NCBI RefSeq assembly: GCF_021869535.1
Contig: NW_026262712.1
Location: forward strand, 68,790,100-68,854,099
Direction of reading: 5' to 3'
Source of the DNA: Mytilus californianus
Lineage: Eukaryota; Mollusca; Bivalvia; Mytilida; Mytilidae
DNA length: 64,000 nt
Of this stretch, positions 1 through 12,330 are shown piece by piece. Under the pieces are notes generated by a model. The model made no database searches. It worked only from the letters and a program-made list of their open reading frames with translations, and was not told where the DNA came from. Both the position numbers and the translations under genes were made by a program. Positions within the stretch are counted from its first letter, which is position 1; each line of letters starts with the position of its first letter.

Positions 1-1342
1 GCTAAACCTCTCACTTGTACGACAGTCTTATCAAATTCCATGATATGAGTTTCAATCATGATTTGGTTAAACAAATCACAAAATTGTGTATTGCGTTTTT
101 TTAGGTCTGTCAGTATATTACAATGATAATTAAAAAAAATCATCAAGTCTAGAAGATAAAAATCAGAGATATCCGCCTTTCAGCAATCACAAAAGTCTCA
201 TTTCCCATTCAATTTAACAGACGATTTATCTCAAAATACTTTCAAGTAAAACAAAGATTGTTTGGTTTATTTTATTGACTCCAGTAAATATTTTTTTTCT
301 GTGTGAGTTCCAAATCTATTATACAAATATGTTTGTTGAATGTGAAATCAGTGTAATGTCGAAGCTTAACGATGATTAACACTGCTTAAATACTTCAAAT
401 GCATATATATGCACGTTAAAAAATAGCGGTTTTTATGCAAAACAATCATAGGTTTAAACGTTGTTTTCAATTTAGACTTGTTTATTTGTTTTCGTTTGGG
501 CTTGAATTATATTTGCCTTCGGATTAATATGATCCGTTTATTCTATTTCGACCCTTCAAAATCCAAGTCTATCCTAAATTGAGGTGAATTATATGCCTTT
601 CCAAATACTATATCGATTCCTAACATCACTGAAGAGACATTAATTGTCGATATCCGGTTACGATGAACAAACATGTTTGCACCTCTTGTTTTGCGGTATA
701 CCATCTTTTCCGCAAGTTTATTGTTTTCTGTTGGTATTAAATTTATAATTAAGATCCATTTTTATAAATCTTGTGATCCGTTTATTTGGCAATCGCCGAT
801 TGCAGTCGGAAGGGTTTAAGAACATTTATTGTTCGACCTGTTAGTCTAATACGTTTGTTAAAATATACTTTTTCACTTTTTTGGTCTTTTGGAAAATGTT
901 GTTTGTGCTGTATTTAGAACCCTATACAAAGAAATTTGTTTTGCATGCACACGTATAAAAAAATTCTATTTTTATCCAACGCAATCATAGGTTTGAATGT
1001 TGTTTTCAATTCAGACTTAAATATATACATGCACGATAAAATTATTTTCTCAGGAAATTACAAAATCCTTCACATATCAGGTTGGGTTTTTTCAATATAT
1101 GTGTTATAAAAAAAACAAAGGCACACACATATACGAACACAAAACAGGAAATCTAAAAACTTTATTAAAAACATTTTCTTTACGGAAAATAAATTGTCAA
1201 GATAAAAAATGTGCATACTCAAAATATCAAGAAACAATAAACATGTATTGAATATACATGCTGCATTTTGAATGTTTAACAAATACCTGCACTGGTAAAA
1301 AAACATGTAGACAGGGATACTCCGTAATATACTTGTAATTAA
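1..1342. other. AT-rich non-coding stretch
   Basis: I see no exon with both a good splice signal and protein-like coding in this stretch. It is probably intron of the coiled-coil gene whose exon starts at 1635, since the 5' part of that gene must lie to the left of the window. Confidence 0.4.
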
Positions 1343-1462
1343 GGTCTAAGACAGGGTTTATACTGTGAAACTCTCGGTTAAGCTTATATCGCCTTCGCCC
1401 TCGGCTCAGGGGATATAAACTCTAAGCAAATAATGTCAGAGTTTATACCCTGTATGAGACCC
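1343..1462. repeat. Short palindromic repeat (MITE-like)
   Basis: The ends are imperfect inverted repeats of about 21 bp: GGTCTAAGACAGGGTTTATAC on the left, and on the right a sequence whose reverse complement reads GGTCTCATACAGGGTATAAAC. The middle carries a GC-richer segment (tcgccttcgccctcggctc) that I recognise as a dispersed bivalve repeat. No transposase is present. Confidence 0.55.
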
Positions 1463-1634
1463 GAATAACAAAAAATATCCACTACATTTCAAATGCATCC
1501 ATATACAATTGGAATGCACAATTTACAGGTTTTATCTTCAGTAATCGTATAGAAAACAATCATCATTGTTTGCAATAACATAACATTTTCAAAGAAAACA
1601 ATGAAATTATTGTTTTTTGTTTTATTTTTTAAAG

Positions 1635-1907
1635 AGTTTAATATAACATCAAAACTTCAAAGAGAGCTTGACACCGAAAGGAAACAGCATGCAATATTCT
1701 TGAAGGAATTAAGTGAAAGTGAACAATTAGCTGTAAAGGAAAAACGGAATGCAGAAGATTGCGCAAGAAAAGCAGACATAGAAAAGAAAAAGGCAGAAAA
1801 TGACGGAGAACTGGCTAATATGAAAATCAAACAATTAGAAAAAGAAAAACTGGACCTTCAAATTCAAAAAGACGAAATAATTGAACAACAAAAGCTTGCA
1901 AAAACAG
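1635..1907 (+). CDS. Coiled-coil protein, internal exon
   Basis: The exon is preceded by a long T-rich tract ending in AAAG and is followed by the donor CAG|GTAATA. It encodes about 91 residues, almost all charged heptads rich in Lys, Glu and Gln (for example LQRELDTERKQH and IKQLEKEKLDLQIQK), which predicts one long coiled coil. It enters and leaves in phase 1. Joined to the exon at 3842 it completes a Gly codon and stays open. An ATG at 1601 gives a continuous ORF, but the polypyrimidine tract favours an internal exon. I do not recognise the family. Coiled-coil tails of this kind occur in many cytoskeletal and signalling proteins, so no function is claimed. Confidence 0.6.
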
Positions 1908-3202
1908 GTAATAAGAACAATTACTAAATGAACAATTTGGTTAAGGTTTAGTATTGGTAAATTTCTATTAAATGCAAATGGTATCGTTTATGCGTTTTCT
2001 TTATCATTTACTATTATTACCATCAGGATGGATTCTAACATGTACTTCGTTAACTAATTGGGGCTACTCAATTAAGCAAAAAACCGAGGTTGTCTTTACT
2101 CTCGAAAGTCCCAAACTTGAAATTAAGTAGACATGTTTACAAAATTATTTCAATCTGATTTCAACATTTGTATGCAGTCGTTAACGTTGCTGTGGAAAAT
2201 ATTTTGTGGTGTCTGATTTGCAGAATGTTTTCGTTGCTTTTGTATCAAGCAAAATAACCAATTATGAAGCAGAAATTGTAGTTATGGTAGTATCTTGACT
2301 TTCACCATCATTAAGGTTCTTTCAAAATCATCACGAAAGCCAAGTAAAACGTAAATGTAGGTTATTTGGTGACAGGACATCCTCATCAGCATCAATATAT
2401 ATACAAAAAAGAAAGTGAAAATATTAGCAATACCATTTTTCCTTTTGCCTTAATATGGTCTTGTAAACGTACAACTTCATATTTATCATGTTTATATAAA
2501 ATGTAGGGATGCGCAATTAGAAGACATTGAAACAACTACTGTCTGTTATTATATCGATTCTATAAAAGTCAACATTTATGTTGTCAATAGGAACATGGTT
2601 TTGGTGTATTTCTTACTTTAAACAGTGTGTGTCTTCAAAAAAATTTTTGTTTTCATGAACATAAACAACGTCTATGTATACCGCAAACAATTACTTTAGG
2701 TTGTATTCTTGATATTGACTATACCATAACTATATAGTTACTTATCTTAACACACAACATTTTGTTAGTGTAATATCTGTCTGTATTTGCAGTTTGACGA
2801 AGTGTGATCCTTTAGTAACATTTACTTTCACTAATACATGTACAATTTAAAACATCAACTCGAGATATGTTTACCGATTATGGACGAAAACTGAAACTTG
2901 TTTATATCAAGTGCGAATCGTTCACGGCTGCGCATACATTCATATCTCACTAAAGTGAGAGAAAAAATATATCAGTTAATAACTTCTCACAAAATTGTGT
3001 TAACTTAATTGTTAAACTTTAAATAAAACACTTGTGTTTCTGCATGTTGTTATAAAATTGAGCGACTACCTTTGCATCTCAGTTTAAGGTTATGTTCTAC
3101 ACACCGTATTTTTAATATGTAGATTTAGAAAAATGTATTATTGTTTATTTAGTGTAAGATATATTCCATGATATATGATTGCAGGCAAACGTCAAATTAA
3201 AC

Positions 3203-3802
3203 TTAAGGTGGTATGTGTGTCTTTCGCATTCTTGGATTGTAAAAAAACAGAGAATCTAAGGTCCAGATTTTCAATCAAGTTAGCAAAATTTGATGCAGGA
3301 ATGCAGATAACTAATGTGAATTTGCATTTAAAAGGACAAATTTATAAGATTATAACTTATAAATATTAATATTTTTATAAGTGTAGATAATATTTGCCTT
3401 TTTTAAAGGTTTTCAAATTAGTACTTTAAGGGGAGGTAACTCTAAAATAGTGCATTTTTTGAAGGAATCTACATTGAATTTTGCTATTTTGTATTTTAGC
3501 CAGAAAAAACGCACGGTGACTCTATCTTTTCTTTTGATATTGTTATAGCATTTTCTAAAAGCTATCTTCTCGTATTTTATTTTGCAATTCTGTAATTTAG
3601 TTTAGCTTCTAATCACATAATGATGTTTTTTCCTGTATAACCCATACAAATTTTGTCATTTTGTCCTAATCTGTAGCCTGAGAAAATGCGCGGTGACCTA
3701 TAATTTTTATTATATTTTTTAACATAAATCAGTATATACTACGTTTTGGCAAAGTATGAACAAATTCTATCATTTTTAATTTAGACTCCCATACCACCTT
3801 AA
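3203..3802. mobile_element. TTAA-flanked MITE, family 1, copy A
   Basis: The ends are a perfect 13-bp inverted repeat, TTAAGGTGGTATG and CATACCACCTTAA, continuing imperfectly to about 20 bp. A terminal TTAA on both sides fits piggyBac-type target duplication. The interior is non-coding and includes the motifs 'ggggaggtaactc' and two 'cggtgac' blocks shared with the copy at 10095-10710. It lies in the intron of the coiled-coil gene and ends about 40 bp before the acceptor at 3841. Confidence 0.7.
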
Positions 3803-3841
3803 ACATCTTAGCATGGACATGTATTTTTTCGTCTTTTGAAG

Positions 3842-4123
3842 GTATGAAACAAAATATCCTACTCAATCAACAACAAGAAAAAGACAAACAGAAGACAGAT
3901 ATTGAGTTGAAAAAATTAACAGAAGAAATAAAAAAGTTACTGGAAGAAAAACAGAAATCAGAAAATAACTCAGATAAAAGTATAGATCAAAAGCAGCTGT
4001 CTTTAAATGAGAGTGAGAATGCAACAAAACAAATTGAAAAATTAGTGAAAGATAAAGAGGAAATTGAAATACAAAAACAACAGGTAGAAGCTGATTTGTT
4101 ATCAGAGAAACAAAAACGGGAGG
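3842..4123 (+). CDS. Coiled-coil protein, second exon
   Basis: The acceptor is TTTTGAAG|GTATG and the donor GAGG|GTAAGA. It encodes about 94 residues of charged coiled coil (for example KKLTEEIKKLLEEKQK and KEEIEIQKQQVEADLLSEKQ). It is symmetric phase 1-1, like the upstream exon, and its end resembles the end of that exon (…IQK… followed by a Gln/Lys-rich tail), so the two may derive from exon duplication. The splice joins 1907 to 3842 and 4123 to 8097 are both in frame, which is the main support for one transcript. The family is not identified. Confidence 0.65.
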
Positions 4124-4277
4124 GTAAGAATATTAGAAGTATTTTCATTACAAAGGAAATTAAGGTGTCTTTGTGAATCAAAGCAATGACCAAGACGATG
4201 GTTTTCTAGGACATAGACATATTGTCGTTCCTTGTACTCGCAAAACCAAAGTTAAGTAGCGGCGTTCATTTGATTGG

Positions 4278-4332
4278 GGACTTTCCTTTTTGAATTTTCC
4301 TCGGAGTTCAGTATTTTTGTGATTTTACTTTT
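4278..4332 (+). repeat. Fragment of mussel dispersed repeat
   Basis: This is the text 'gggactttcc…gaattttcctcggagttcagtatttttgtgatttta', found almost verbatim at 13210-13267 and related to the fuller copy ending near 36005. It is recognised from mussel genomic and transcript sequence. It lies in an intron. Confidence 0.7.
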
Positions 4333-6339
4333 GCATGTTTGGTCGGAATCAGGACGTAACTCCAAAGCATTCAGATAGGAGAGAGCAACTTTCTATGTAC
4401 ATGAAACTTTATCCTGGAAAACACTCTCAAATTAGTTGGTGGTCCATTACAATGCATAAAGTCGTCCCTTTCCATCTTACACCGTTTTACATTGACAGCC
4501 GAAATTTACAGTATTTTACCCTTATTATTAGAACTTATTTATTTTATTTATTGTAAATTTGTTCTCGTCGTGAATTTACAGAAACTTTTCGCCACTGAAA
4601 AGGAAGACAATAGCAATCAATCTGTTAGGTAAGCAACAGTCAAGATAAACATAATGTCGAGCTCAAATCATCGTTCGAGTACTAAAACGTACATCTTTGT
4701 ACGGGTTACAAATTGCTTATTATTGCATATTTTTGCTTTATAATCAACAAATCATGCTAACTATTACAATAATATACAAACAATTATGATTGAAAAATCA
4801 AATGTTCTGTCTTATTATCGGTAGAAACTTTCAACACGACAGTATGTTAGTTTTATCAATGAGAATAATTCTATGATTCTGGCAGGTAGCAAATTCAGAC
4901 ATTTTAATTTTCAGCACATGGTGTGCGCATATGTCCTCGCATTTGTCGGACGACAACACATTATCATAAAATAGTTAAGTTATATACAGTATTATGGCAG
5001 GCATAAAATTGAAATTAAAACTGCCACGAGTCATCAGAAATAGAAAAACCTGCGTACCACGTAGAGATATATTACATTTTTGCATGCAAATAGCTTCACA
5101 TTCCGTCACAAGTCATCGGATTTAACATCTGGATTCTTTTTATATTACGTTTTTATGTATTTATACTTACAACATTGCCAAAGACAAACGGTCTTATTGT
5201 TAGAATTGTGACAACGAACCTGAAACCTGAGGTATCATCAGTGGATTGTTTTGATTTCCATCTAATGCCACTAAATATTATTCCTGTAACCTTTTATGTT
5301 CGACATTGAGTCCAATCTCTAGGAAAAACATTTTGTCAATCCGCCAGTGACTGCCCATTTGATAAATGTGCGTAGCTTTTATCGCTAATGTAAATGTATT
5401 TATTACTTTCGTTCATTCCACAAACTGATTCATAAGTGGCCAATGTGCATTCTTTGTGACGGGAATAATTGTTCAAACGTTCGTGGTAAGCAATCTTGGG
5501 AAAACATTCACTATTTGTCATACGTTTATATAATTATAAATGATTTTCTAATTATGTGGTCTTGATAATTCATATGACTTGTGTTATTTAAACGTGCTCA
5601 TTTTGTTTAGTTGGACTTCCGTAAACTTTTGTCGCAAAAGAAAGAAAAACGAGAAAAATAAAAGAAGTCATACTGCAATAAAATAGAAGATACAAATATG
5701 ATACAAATGTAAATATATCTCTTTTTGGTACAATAATAAGGTTAGTATCGTAATATTGACATCAGAAGTAAAAAAAGTAAAAATGCCATCATGGTGTGTA
5801 TTTGACGATCATAATACGATAATATACTCCTGATAAAGTGTTATTTTTTCTGTGTCATTTTATGACATTCATTTAACAAACACACACTAGACAATAAAAT
5901 TTCAAGACTTATTACTTTTGCAGATAGGATATAAAATGAAAGTCATTAGACTAATAATGATTACCAAAGTTATATTAGACAGTACAAAACTTCCCTTCTT
6001 AACTTTTAGTAGCTAACTTTGCAATCTAGAAGTTCATGTTGAGAATAGTTAAATGAGCAGTGTGATCTACGTATTTTCTGTTTGCATTTGAAGCGAGCAT
6101 TGATCTGGCATTTTATAACGAAAATCGTCTCAAAAAATATTATGTCTTTATCAGTATAACCCGATATTTTTTTTTATTTTCTAAATAATGTGTCTCCGTT
6201 ATCAGAAAAAAGATGTTTGATAATGTGAACTTTATCAATCTATGTTCCATAATTAGGTATATCTGACCATGTGATATAACTGAAATACTGTTTAAAATAC
6301 AGACATTACGAACTCCGCAGAGTCTTAAAGACCATATTT

Positions 6340-6562
6340 TGTTCTCGACCAGTAAGGTCGAGCACAGGTTTTATTTGACAAGACTGGACATAATCTAGAC
6401 ATTACTTAACTGTACTCGACTTTGCACTCCACTTTACTGATTGATTTTTTGATAATCTTGGTATAGTCTGAATATGAGCTCGACCAGTCTCAACCATGTC
6501 TCGACCCGTCTGGACTAGTTTTGACTAGTCTCGACCAGTCTCGATTCATTATTGACCAGTCT
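6340..6562. repeat. Degenerate short-unit repeat (CTCGACCAGT)
   Basis: Variants of a roughly 10-bp unit, CTCGACCAGT, recur near 6345 and densely from 6478 to 6562, together with GACTAG and GACCAG variants. This reads as a decayed minisatellite. Confidence 0.5.
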
Positions 6563-7914
6563 TGACTTTTTAATTTATTCTAAATCAGCACATCTATTTT
6601 TATTAGCATGTATATTTATCTTTGAAATTCCAGGTTATTTTGTAGTTTGGTTCATTGCTGGCAAATAAAAGGATTCAATTAATAGGTGACACAAGCTAGA
6701 ATTTTCAGTTCAGACTAAATTCAGATAGTTTCATTAAACAAATTGTATCAATTCAATTTAAATTTTCATGTTTAGCCACATTTAACTTTTTAATATATTG
6801 ATCTTACACAATTCCAAGTTATTTCAAATTGGTAGTTTGGTTTATTGCTGTCAAATTAACGGATTTAAGTAATAGGTGACGATAAACAAAAAATTTCTCG
6901 TTATTGTCCGTCAAATACTCATCATTTAATGTAACTATATCAGTTGTGCATTATAACAAATATAATGAATTTGCTGCCATAATCTTTTCTTGAATAAACT
7001 TAATCAAGAATGATTATACCTCATCAGACAATGGACGAAAAAAAGGTTTAACTACACTTAAACGTGAACATGGTAAAGAGCCATGTGACCAAAAAGTACC
7101 AAAAATAAATAACCAAATCCTTCTGATGTAAGCTTTGTTTAAGGAGTTAATTTTTGTTTAATTGTATCTCATTATATCAAGGGAAAATAAAATAGTGAAA
7201 GTACATAATATATAATGTCTGTACCGAAGCACAATCTACTGAACTGATGATGGATGTTTTAACTGTCGTTTTAATAAATTAAAACTACTGATATCAAACG
7301 TTTATAGATTAACAAAAGATTGCATGCAGTTAAAAGGTTTCAAAACTGTACAGTTTATTCACATAATGTCCAGATACATTATTGCTATCGTTGTGTTTTG
7401 GATATAAATGTATGTCATGTCTTAGCGTAACTGCATGCCAATTACAGAGTTGATGTAAAGACTATTAGTACAATTTTCAGATGCAAAAGAGCATTGTTTA
7501 TTGCGTGGCACAATTAACAACCAAAAAGGACACCCAGGATTGCAGAAATGCCTTTCAATCTTAAAATGGCTAGCTTCTTTAAATATTTGGTTTCACAGAG
7601 TATAAGGAATTTTGACCTAACTAATTCATTCGTAACTTCATGTTTGTATATACATTCAACCAAGGTTCTAGTAAACACAGCACATATTTTGTTCTGTAAA
7701 AAAACACTAGTAGTATCTAGTTTTTATTTATTCTATGACAGAATGATTAAGAATAGGTAAAGCAATTTTAAAACTTGTATTGTTCTAAAAATGAAATCAA
7801 ATTCGAAAATCTTCAAGTGGAAAAATAAAAGCTTCATCTTCATGCTTTAACATGTTTTCAACAAAGAAAGTTGTAATAACTCCTCAATATTATTTCAGAA
7901 AATTATTAAACAGC

Positions 7915-8030
7915 ATCCGGGTGTGGGATTTTCTCGCTGCGTAGAAGATCCATTGATTGATTTGGAATGGAATGTATTCTGAATTTGGTCGGGTTGTTGA
8001 CACATCTCTCATTACCATTCTCTTTTTAAT
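7915..8030 (+). repeat. Dispersed repeat with 'ggtcggg' motif, diverged copy
   Basis: It matches the family seen at 23628-23760, 29368-29500, 35108-35240, 38490-38575 and 49520-49605 (text such as 'attttctcg…gaagatc…ttggtcgggttgttg…ttccattctc'). It is a typical mussel interspersed repeat. Confidence 0.55.
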
Positions 8031-8096
8031 TTATTTTCATTAGTTACTCGATCTTAAAATGAGATCAGATTACATTTTTTTCTGATTATTTTTCAG

Positions 8097-8179
8097 CAAT
8101 AGAGGCTGAGTTTGCAAAATGCAAACATTCTCAACAAGCAGGAAGACAAGAGCGGTCAGAAATTTGTACAGTCTCCTAA
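8097..8179 (+). CDS. Coiled-coil protein, terminal exon with stop
   Basis: The acceptor is strong (T-rich tract ending TTTCAG). In phase 1, the phase left by the exon ending at 4123, it reads Ala followed by IEAEFAKCKHSQQAGRQERS, then EICTVS and a TAA stop at 8177. A polyadenylation-like AATAAA lies at 8356-8361, inside a MITE-derived sequence. The agreement of acceptor, phase and stop makes this a credible last exon, although the short peptide carries no recognisable domain. Confidence 0.5.
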
Positions 8180-8240
8180 AGGGATCGACAATTTAAAATG
8201 AAAAAGTGACATTGCAACATATGCAAGCTTTCATAAACTG

Positions 8241-8885
8241 TTAAATTCATTATCACGGATTTGACGCAACATTCTCATATTTGATTAATAACATACTAAT
8301 AATTATTAAAGGTACCAGGCTTATAAAACTTGTATCCAAACTATAAAAAGTATGAAATAAATAATTAACGATGACCCCATAATATGTATCAGCAGTTTAT
8401 AAGTATTTTAGTCCAGACGCTATCTTAATAACCATCGAGGTGACCTCCTAGCACTGCAGACGATCATATAACCCGATATAAATATATGACAAACATGTAC
8501 AAAAGGATTTTTGTTTATGTCTATTTGATTCCATATTATAGGTTTAAAAGATATGTCAAACATCTTGTTTGCCTGTATCAAAATGCATTGTTTCACTTTA
8601 AATGTTGACATTCATTTCTTTTAATAGCTGAACGCGCCTAGTTAATGTGTAAACTATCTCTCGCTAAGGGATTAAATTGAAGGCCACATTGATACGGATT
8701 AAATGAGGTCGAATTATGTACTTGCAAGTGAATGGTTCATCATCGATGTTTCTTTGCTTATTCTGACAATATTGAACGGTTGCTTAAAGCAATTTATTAT
8801 TTCACTATTTCACTTTCATTAATGAATGAACAAAAAACTAAATCATTTTTAATTTTTGATATATCTGTAAGCTTAAACCTCTGTT
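8241..8885. mobile_element. TTAA-type MITE, family 2, decayed copy C
   Basis: It is collinear with the intact element at 43305-44005. Shared blocks are 'acggatttgac', 'tattttagtc(c/t)agacgc', 'aaccatcgaggtgacc', 'acccgatataaa' and a 'tagttaatg…tctagctaagg…' region. Its terminal inverted repeats are eroded, and it carries an extra insertion near 8300. Confidence 0.6.
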
Positions 8886-10094
8886 AGAAGTTATGTGCTT
8901 TATATAGATCATGTTGCTTTTAAAAAAAGTCACTGAATTAAAAAATATATATATATATATTTATACTGTTTGAATACTTGAAGCCTAAAAATGTTTCTCA
9001 AATTTAACTCGTCGCGATAAAGCCTTTTTGGAATGATGCGATGTAAAACAGCCAATCATCCATCAATCTCGAACTTTTAATCAAAATACATTGCGTAATA
9101 TGCATGTTCCTGACTCGGCAGATGCGTTCATGACATTTTAATATATACAGCCTCGTATACCTGTTCAGTGTTAAACAAAGATTTGACAGAAAACACTTCA
9201 GAACGATACAGAAGGCAGCACATGTTAATATTTTTTGTAAAACATGAGACATTTTTTTTTAAAACATCAAGAATTTTCTAATCAAACTGCTGAAATTTGT
9301 CCATAGGTACTTCCTTAAAATAAAGTCAATCTTAACATCAGTTATTGCCCTTTTCTAGCTGGATTAGTTTTTAATTGATGAGTTTAATAACATTCGCAGT
9401 TAATACCTTGATGACATTTTGTTGCTTTAAATTATCAATATGTTTCTAATTATACTGCTGAAAGTTTCCGAGGGGTAATTCCTTAAAATAAATTTAATAT
9501 TAACAGCAAATATTGCCATTTTCTCGAGTTGAATATTTCAATTTCAAACGGGAAAATAAAAAAAAAACAAATACAACAAAAGAGACTACTTTCTTTTCCA
9601 TATTGTTATTTTTCCTTTTTTGAACGTTGACATTCCGTTGTTCCTTTCTATCGTAGCATACACTTCCCATTTCTCTATCGACGTGTCTGTCGTGACGTTT
9701 TATATTTTAATGAACAAAATCTGTGTATAACTGGTAAATAAGTAAAGTGTTATGAAACGATTTTCTTGTGATCATTATATTAAGGAAATAATGAATCGAT
9801 GCATGCAAAAAAATATATCATACTAACCCCTCTGAACATGTTTTTTTGGTACTTTTATTACGTATATAATGGACAACACATATCGCATTATGTAATTGTT
9901 AATAGAAAAACTTTGACTTCTGATTAAATATCTGGTTTTCGTGCCGATATTTACTGTTTATTAACTATCAATAAAAAATTAAAATGAAATAAATTGAGCA
10001 AGTAAAAAAAATGAAACAATTAAGCGATGTATATTTGTTTTCATTTGTATTTTAATTTCGTTCGCATTTGCTTTATACTTTGTCATAATAGTTT
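8886..10094. other. Non-coding stretch with internal direct duplication
   Basis: I see no supported gene. An (AT)n microsatellite lies near 8942-8961. Two diverged direct copies of about 83 bp occur at 9281-9363 and 9444-9527 ('actgctgaaa…ccttaaaataaa…attgcc…ttttct'). Confidence 0.4.
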
Positions 10095-10710
10095 TTAAGG
10101 TAGCTAGGATGTCTTCCTCCATCATGGATTTTGAAATAGCAGTAAACAATCGGCCGGTTTCTTTAATGAAATGTGCAGATTTCGAAAGTAGTATGAAATT
10201 CATGGATCAGACTTTTCGTTTATTTATAGAACATTTTGTGTTTTATCATATTTACGGCTGTATTTTACTAAAAAACTGAATTTTTTTAAACTGATTTATT
10301 ATTTTTCAACTTAGTCACATAGGGGGAGGTAAGTAACTCAGATAAAGTACTAGTAACTTTTATTTATAGAATGTGTTGTGAATTTACCTTTTTTATTATG
10401 TAGCAAGTAAACGAGTCCGGTGACCCCCTTTTTTTTCTTATGCGAAAGCATATTATTAGAGGTATCCTTTCATATTTTATCTTTCAATTCTATGGTGTAG
10501 TTTTCATTTTATCACACAAAACTGTGTTTTTTTTTTATGCATAATTTATATAAAATTTGACAATTTTGCACAATCTGTAGCGTGAAAAAAGCCTGGTGAC
10601 CAATACTTTTTATTATATTTTGAAGGAAAAAAAACATGATATAAACTACATTTTGACAAATCATTAAAAAAATTATATCAATATTATAAGAGACCCCCTA
10701 TCCACCTTAA
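10095..10710. mobile_element. TTAA-flanked MITE, family 1, copy B
   Basis: The ends read TTAAGGTAGCTAGGATGTCT and, on the opposite strand, TTAAGGTGGATAGGGGGTCT, with TTAA on both sides. The interior 'ggggaggtaa', 'ccggtgac' and 'ctgtagcgtg…ggtgacc' motifs match the element at 3203-3802 in the same order and orientation. It is more diverged than copy A. Confidence 0.65.
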
Positions 10711-10736
10711 AACGTTTGTCAAATTTGCTGGGTTTT

Positions 10737-10995
10737 TTTTCATAAGTGAGGTGCGTAAGATACCAAAGGAACATTCAAAATCATTAATCGAGATTAAACT
10801 TACAACGCAATGGCTCAAACAGAAAAAGACAAATAGACTAACACTTGTTATCTTACACAAAACACACCATAGAAAAATAAAGACTATTAACACGAACCCA
10901 CTTAATAACTAGGGGTGATATCAGGTGCTCCAGAAGCTTAAGGGTAAGCAGCTACTACTCCACATGTTGCTTCCGTCGTGTTATAATTAATTAAT
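10737..10995 (-). repeat. 3' end of a mussel retroelement, fragment
   Basis: On the minus strand it matches the block '…ccacatgt(g/t)gagcag…gcttacccttc…gagc(a/g)cctga' followed by a long low-complexity tail. The same block lies immediately 3' of the decayed reverse transcriptase at 11.77-12.33 kb and recurs at 25660-25885 and 31410-31635. Confidence 0.55.
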
Positions 10996-11529
10996 ACTAT
11001 CGTATTTCAACGTGTGTTTACTTTTTTGTTCCTCATGGGCTTTACTTGCACTTGCTTTGTGGTTGTTAACGTTTAAGGTCGCTGCATACGGATTAGCTGT
11101 AAGTGTATTGGCATATTAGGAACAATATCTTCTTAGTACTTATAAAGGTTTGCATGATAAAACGTCGCCGTTGAAGTATATAAAACATCTCAAACCTTTT
11201 TTTGTTAATTTCAAGTATCAACTGACATAAAGTCAGGGATTTCGTTATTATAATTATCTTAAAAGTTTTACTTAATTCTTTCATAGATACAAAGATTAGA
11301 TTTTAAACTATGCAATTCCTATAACATTCTTATTAAAACCGTGTATCACCTAATGTTTACGGATATGTTGTTCAGAAAGTAAGTATATGAAAATACATGT
11401 ACGATCTAGATCTCAGGTACTCCGGACGGGTGTATAGATTCTGCTCCACATGCGATATATCGTACGTTGATATATATTTATGGATTGATAAGTCAAAACA
11501 AACAAGTGGATTTGAAATTGACGCTTATA

Positions 11530-11769
11530 AAACCATAAAAGAGAGGCGAAGGATACCGAAAGGACATTTAAACTAACAAGTAAAAACAAAACTGACAACG
11601 CCATTGCTAAAAAATAATCAAACATAGAAAAACAGAGACTTGGCAACACGAACCCCACCAAAAACTAAAGATGATCTTAGGTGCTCCAGAAGGGTAAGCA
11701 GATCCTGCTCTACATGTGGTACCCGTCGTATCATAATTGATTAACATTGTCGTATCTCTAGTGATTGCG
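11530..11769 (-). repeat. 3' untranslated tail of the retroelement
   Basis: Read on the minus strand, this is the same dispersed block as at 25660-25885. It follows the decayed reverse-transcriptase segment directly, which suggests the block is the element's 3' region. Confidence 0.55.
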
Positions 11770-12330
11770 TCCGTAAAATGTACAAAGGGACGATTTCAAC
11801 TTCACCACTTGGAACTCTTGGTGTTATAGCTCCCTTGTGAGCAGCAACCCTCTATCAAGTAAATCATGATAGAAAATCCAAGCCCTGTAATAACGTACCA
11901 AATGGGAGATATACGTTCACAGGCGCTGCTGGATTGTTGATACATAGAAACTGAATGTTCACAATTAGGAGGCCGAAATCGTCTCTTTTGTGGTATAGTT
12001 TTGTTATCAACCGACCTTAAACTTCTATATGTTAGTCAAAATATAAGGCAGACTTAACTGTATCTGTTGCATCCTTTTTTCCATTTCGAAGGGATAGATG
12101 CGTTCAACATAGTCATTAGTATTGAATGATTTAGTGAGAGAAAATCATCTTAAAAACGGAAGTGAAGTGATGTTAAAGGATACGACTGACGTCTTTTATT
12201 TCTTCCTAAAAAGTCTCTGTATAAAGTCGGCATTATATGAATAAAGGAATAAGTCGTCGGGAGGAAGAGGAGCATAGTTGGTTTCTATGGTGATGCCAAT
12301 TGTTTGTTGAAGTCCTTACGTTGACACGAC
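11770..12330 (-). pseudogene. Decayed reverse transcriptase of a mussel retroelement
   Basis: The minus strand contains pieces of a reverse transcriptase type that I know as very abundant in bivalves: a QTIGI…TNYAPL-like stretch, then DLFLYSYNADFIQRL, then a DDFLSLNH-like block. They fall in several frames with many stops, so the copy is dead. It lacks a complete catalytic region and any 5' part. Assignment to the Penelope-like group is tentative and rests on memory of that type of RT ('YIDDVLSLNN'). Confidence 0.5.

Larger units (their letters stand above)
4333..8096 (+). other. Intron of the coiled-coil gene
   Basis: This is intron between the exons ending at 4123 and starting at 8097. A possible small exon at 4582-4628 (acceptor TTTACAG, donor TTAG|GTAAGC) does not fit the reading frame, because phase 1 hits TGA. 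The interval also holds a degenerate CTCGACCAGT cluster (about 6340-6560), a diverged 190-bp-spaced direct duplication (6624-6705 and 6811-6885) and a repeat remnant at 7915-8030. Confidence 0.4.

Noticed and set aside
4582..4628. Extra coiled-coil exon (KLFATEKEDNSNQSVR)
   Set aside because: Borders look like splice sites, but the phase left by the previous exon gives a stop after four codons, and the gene joins in frame without it.
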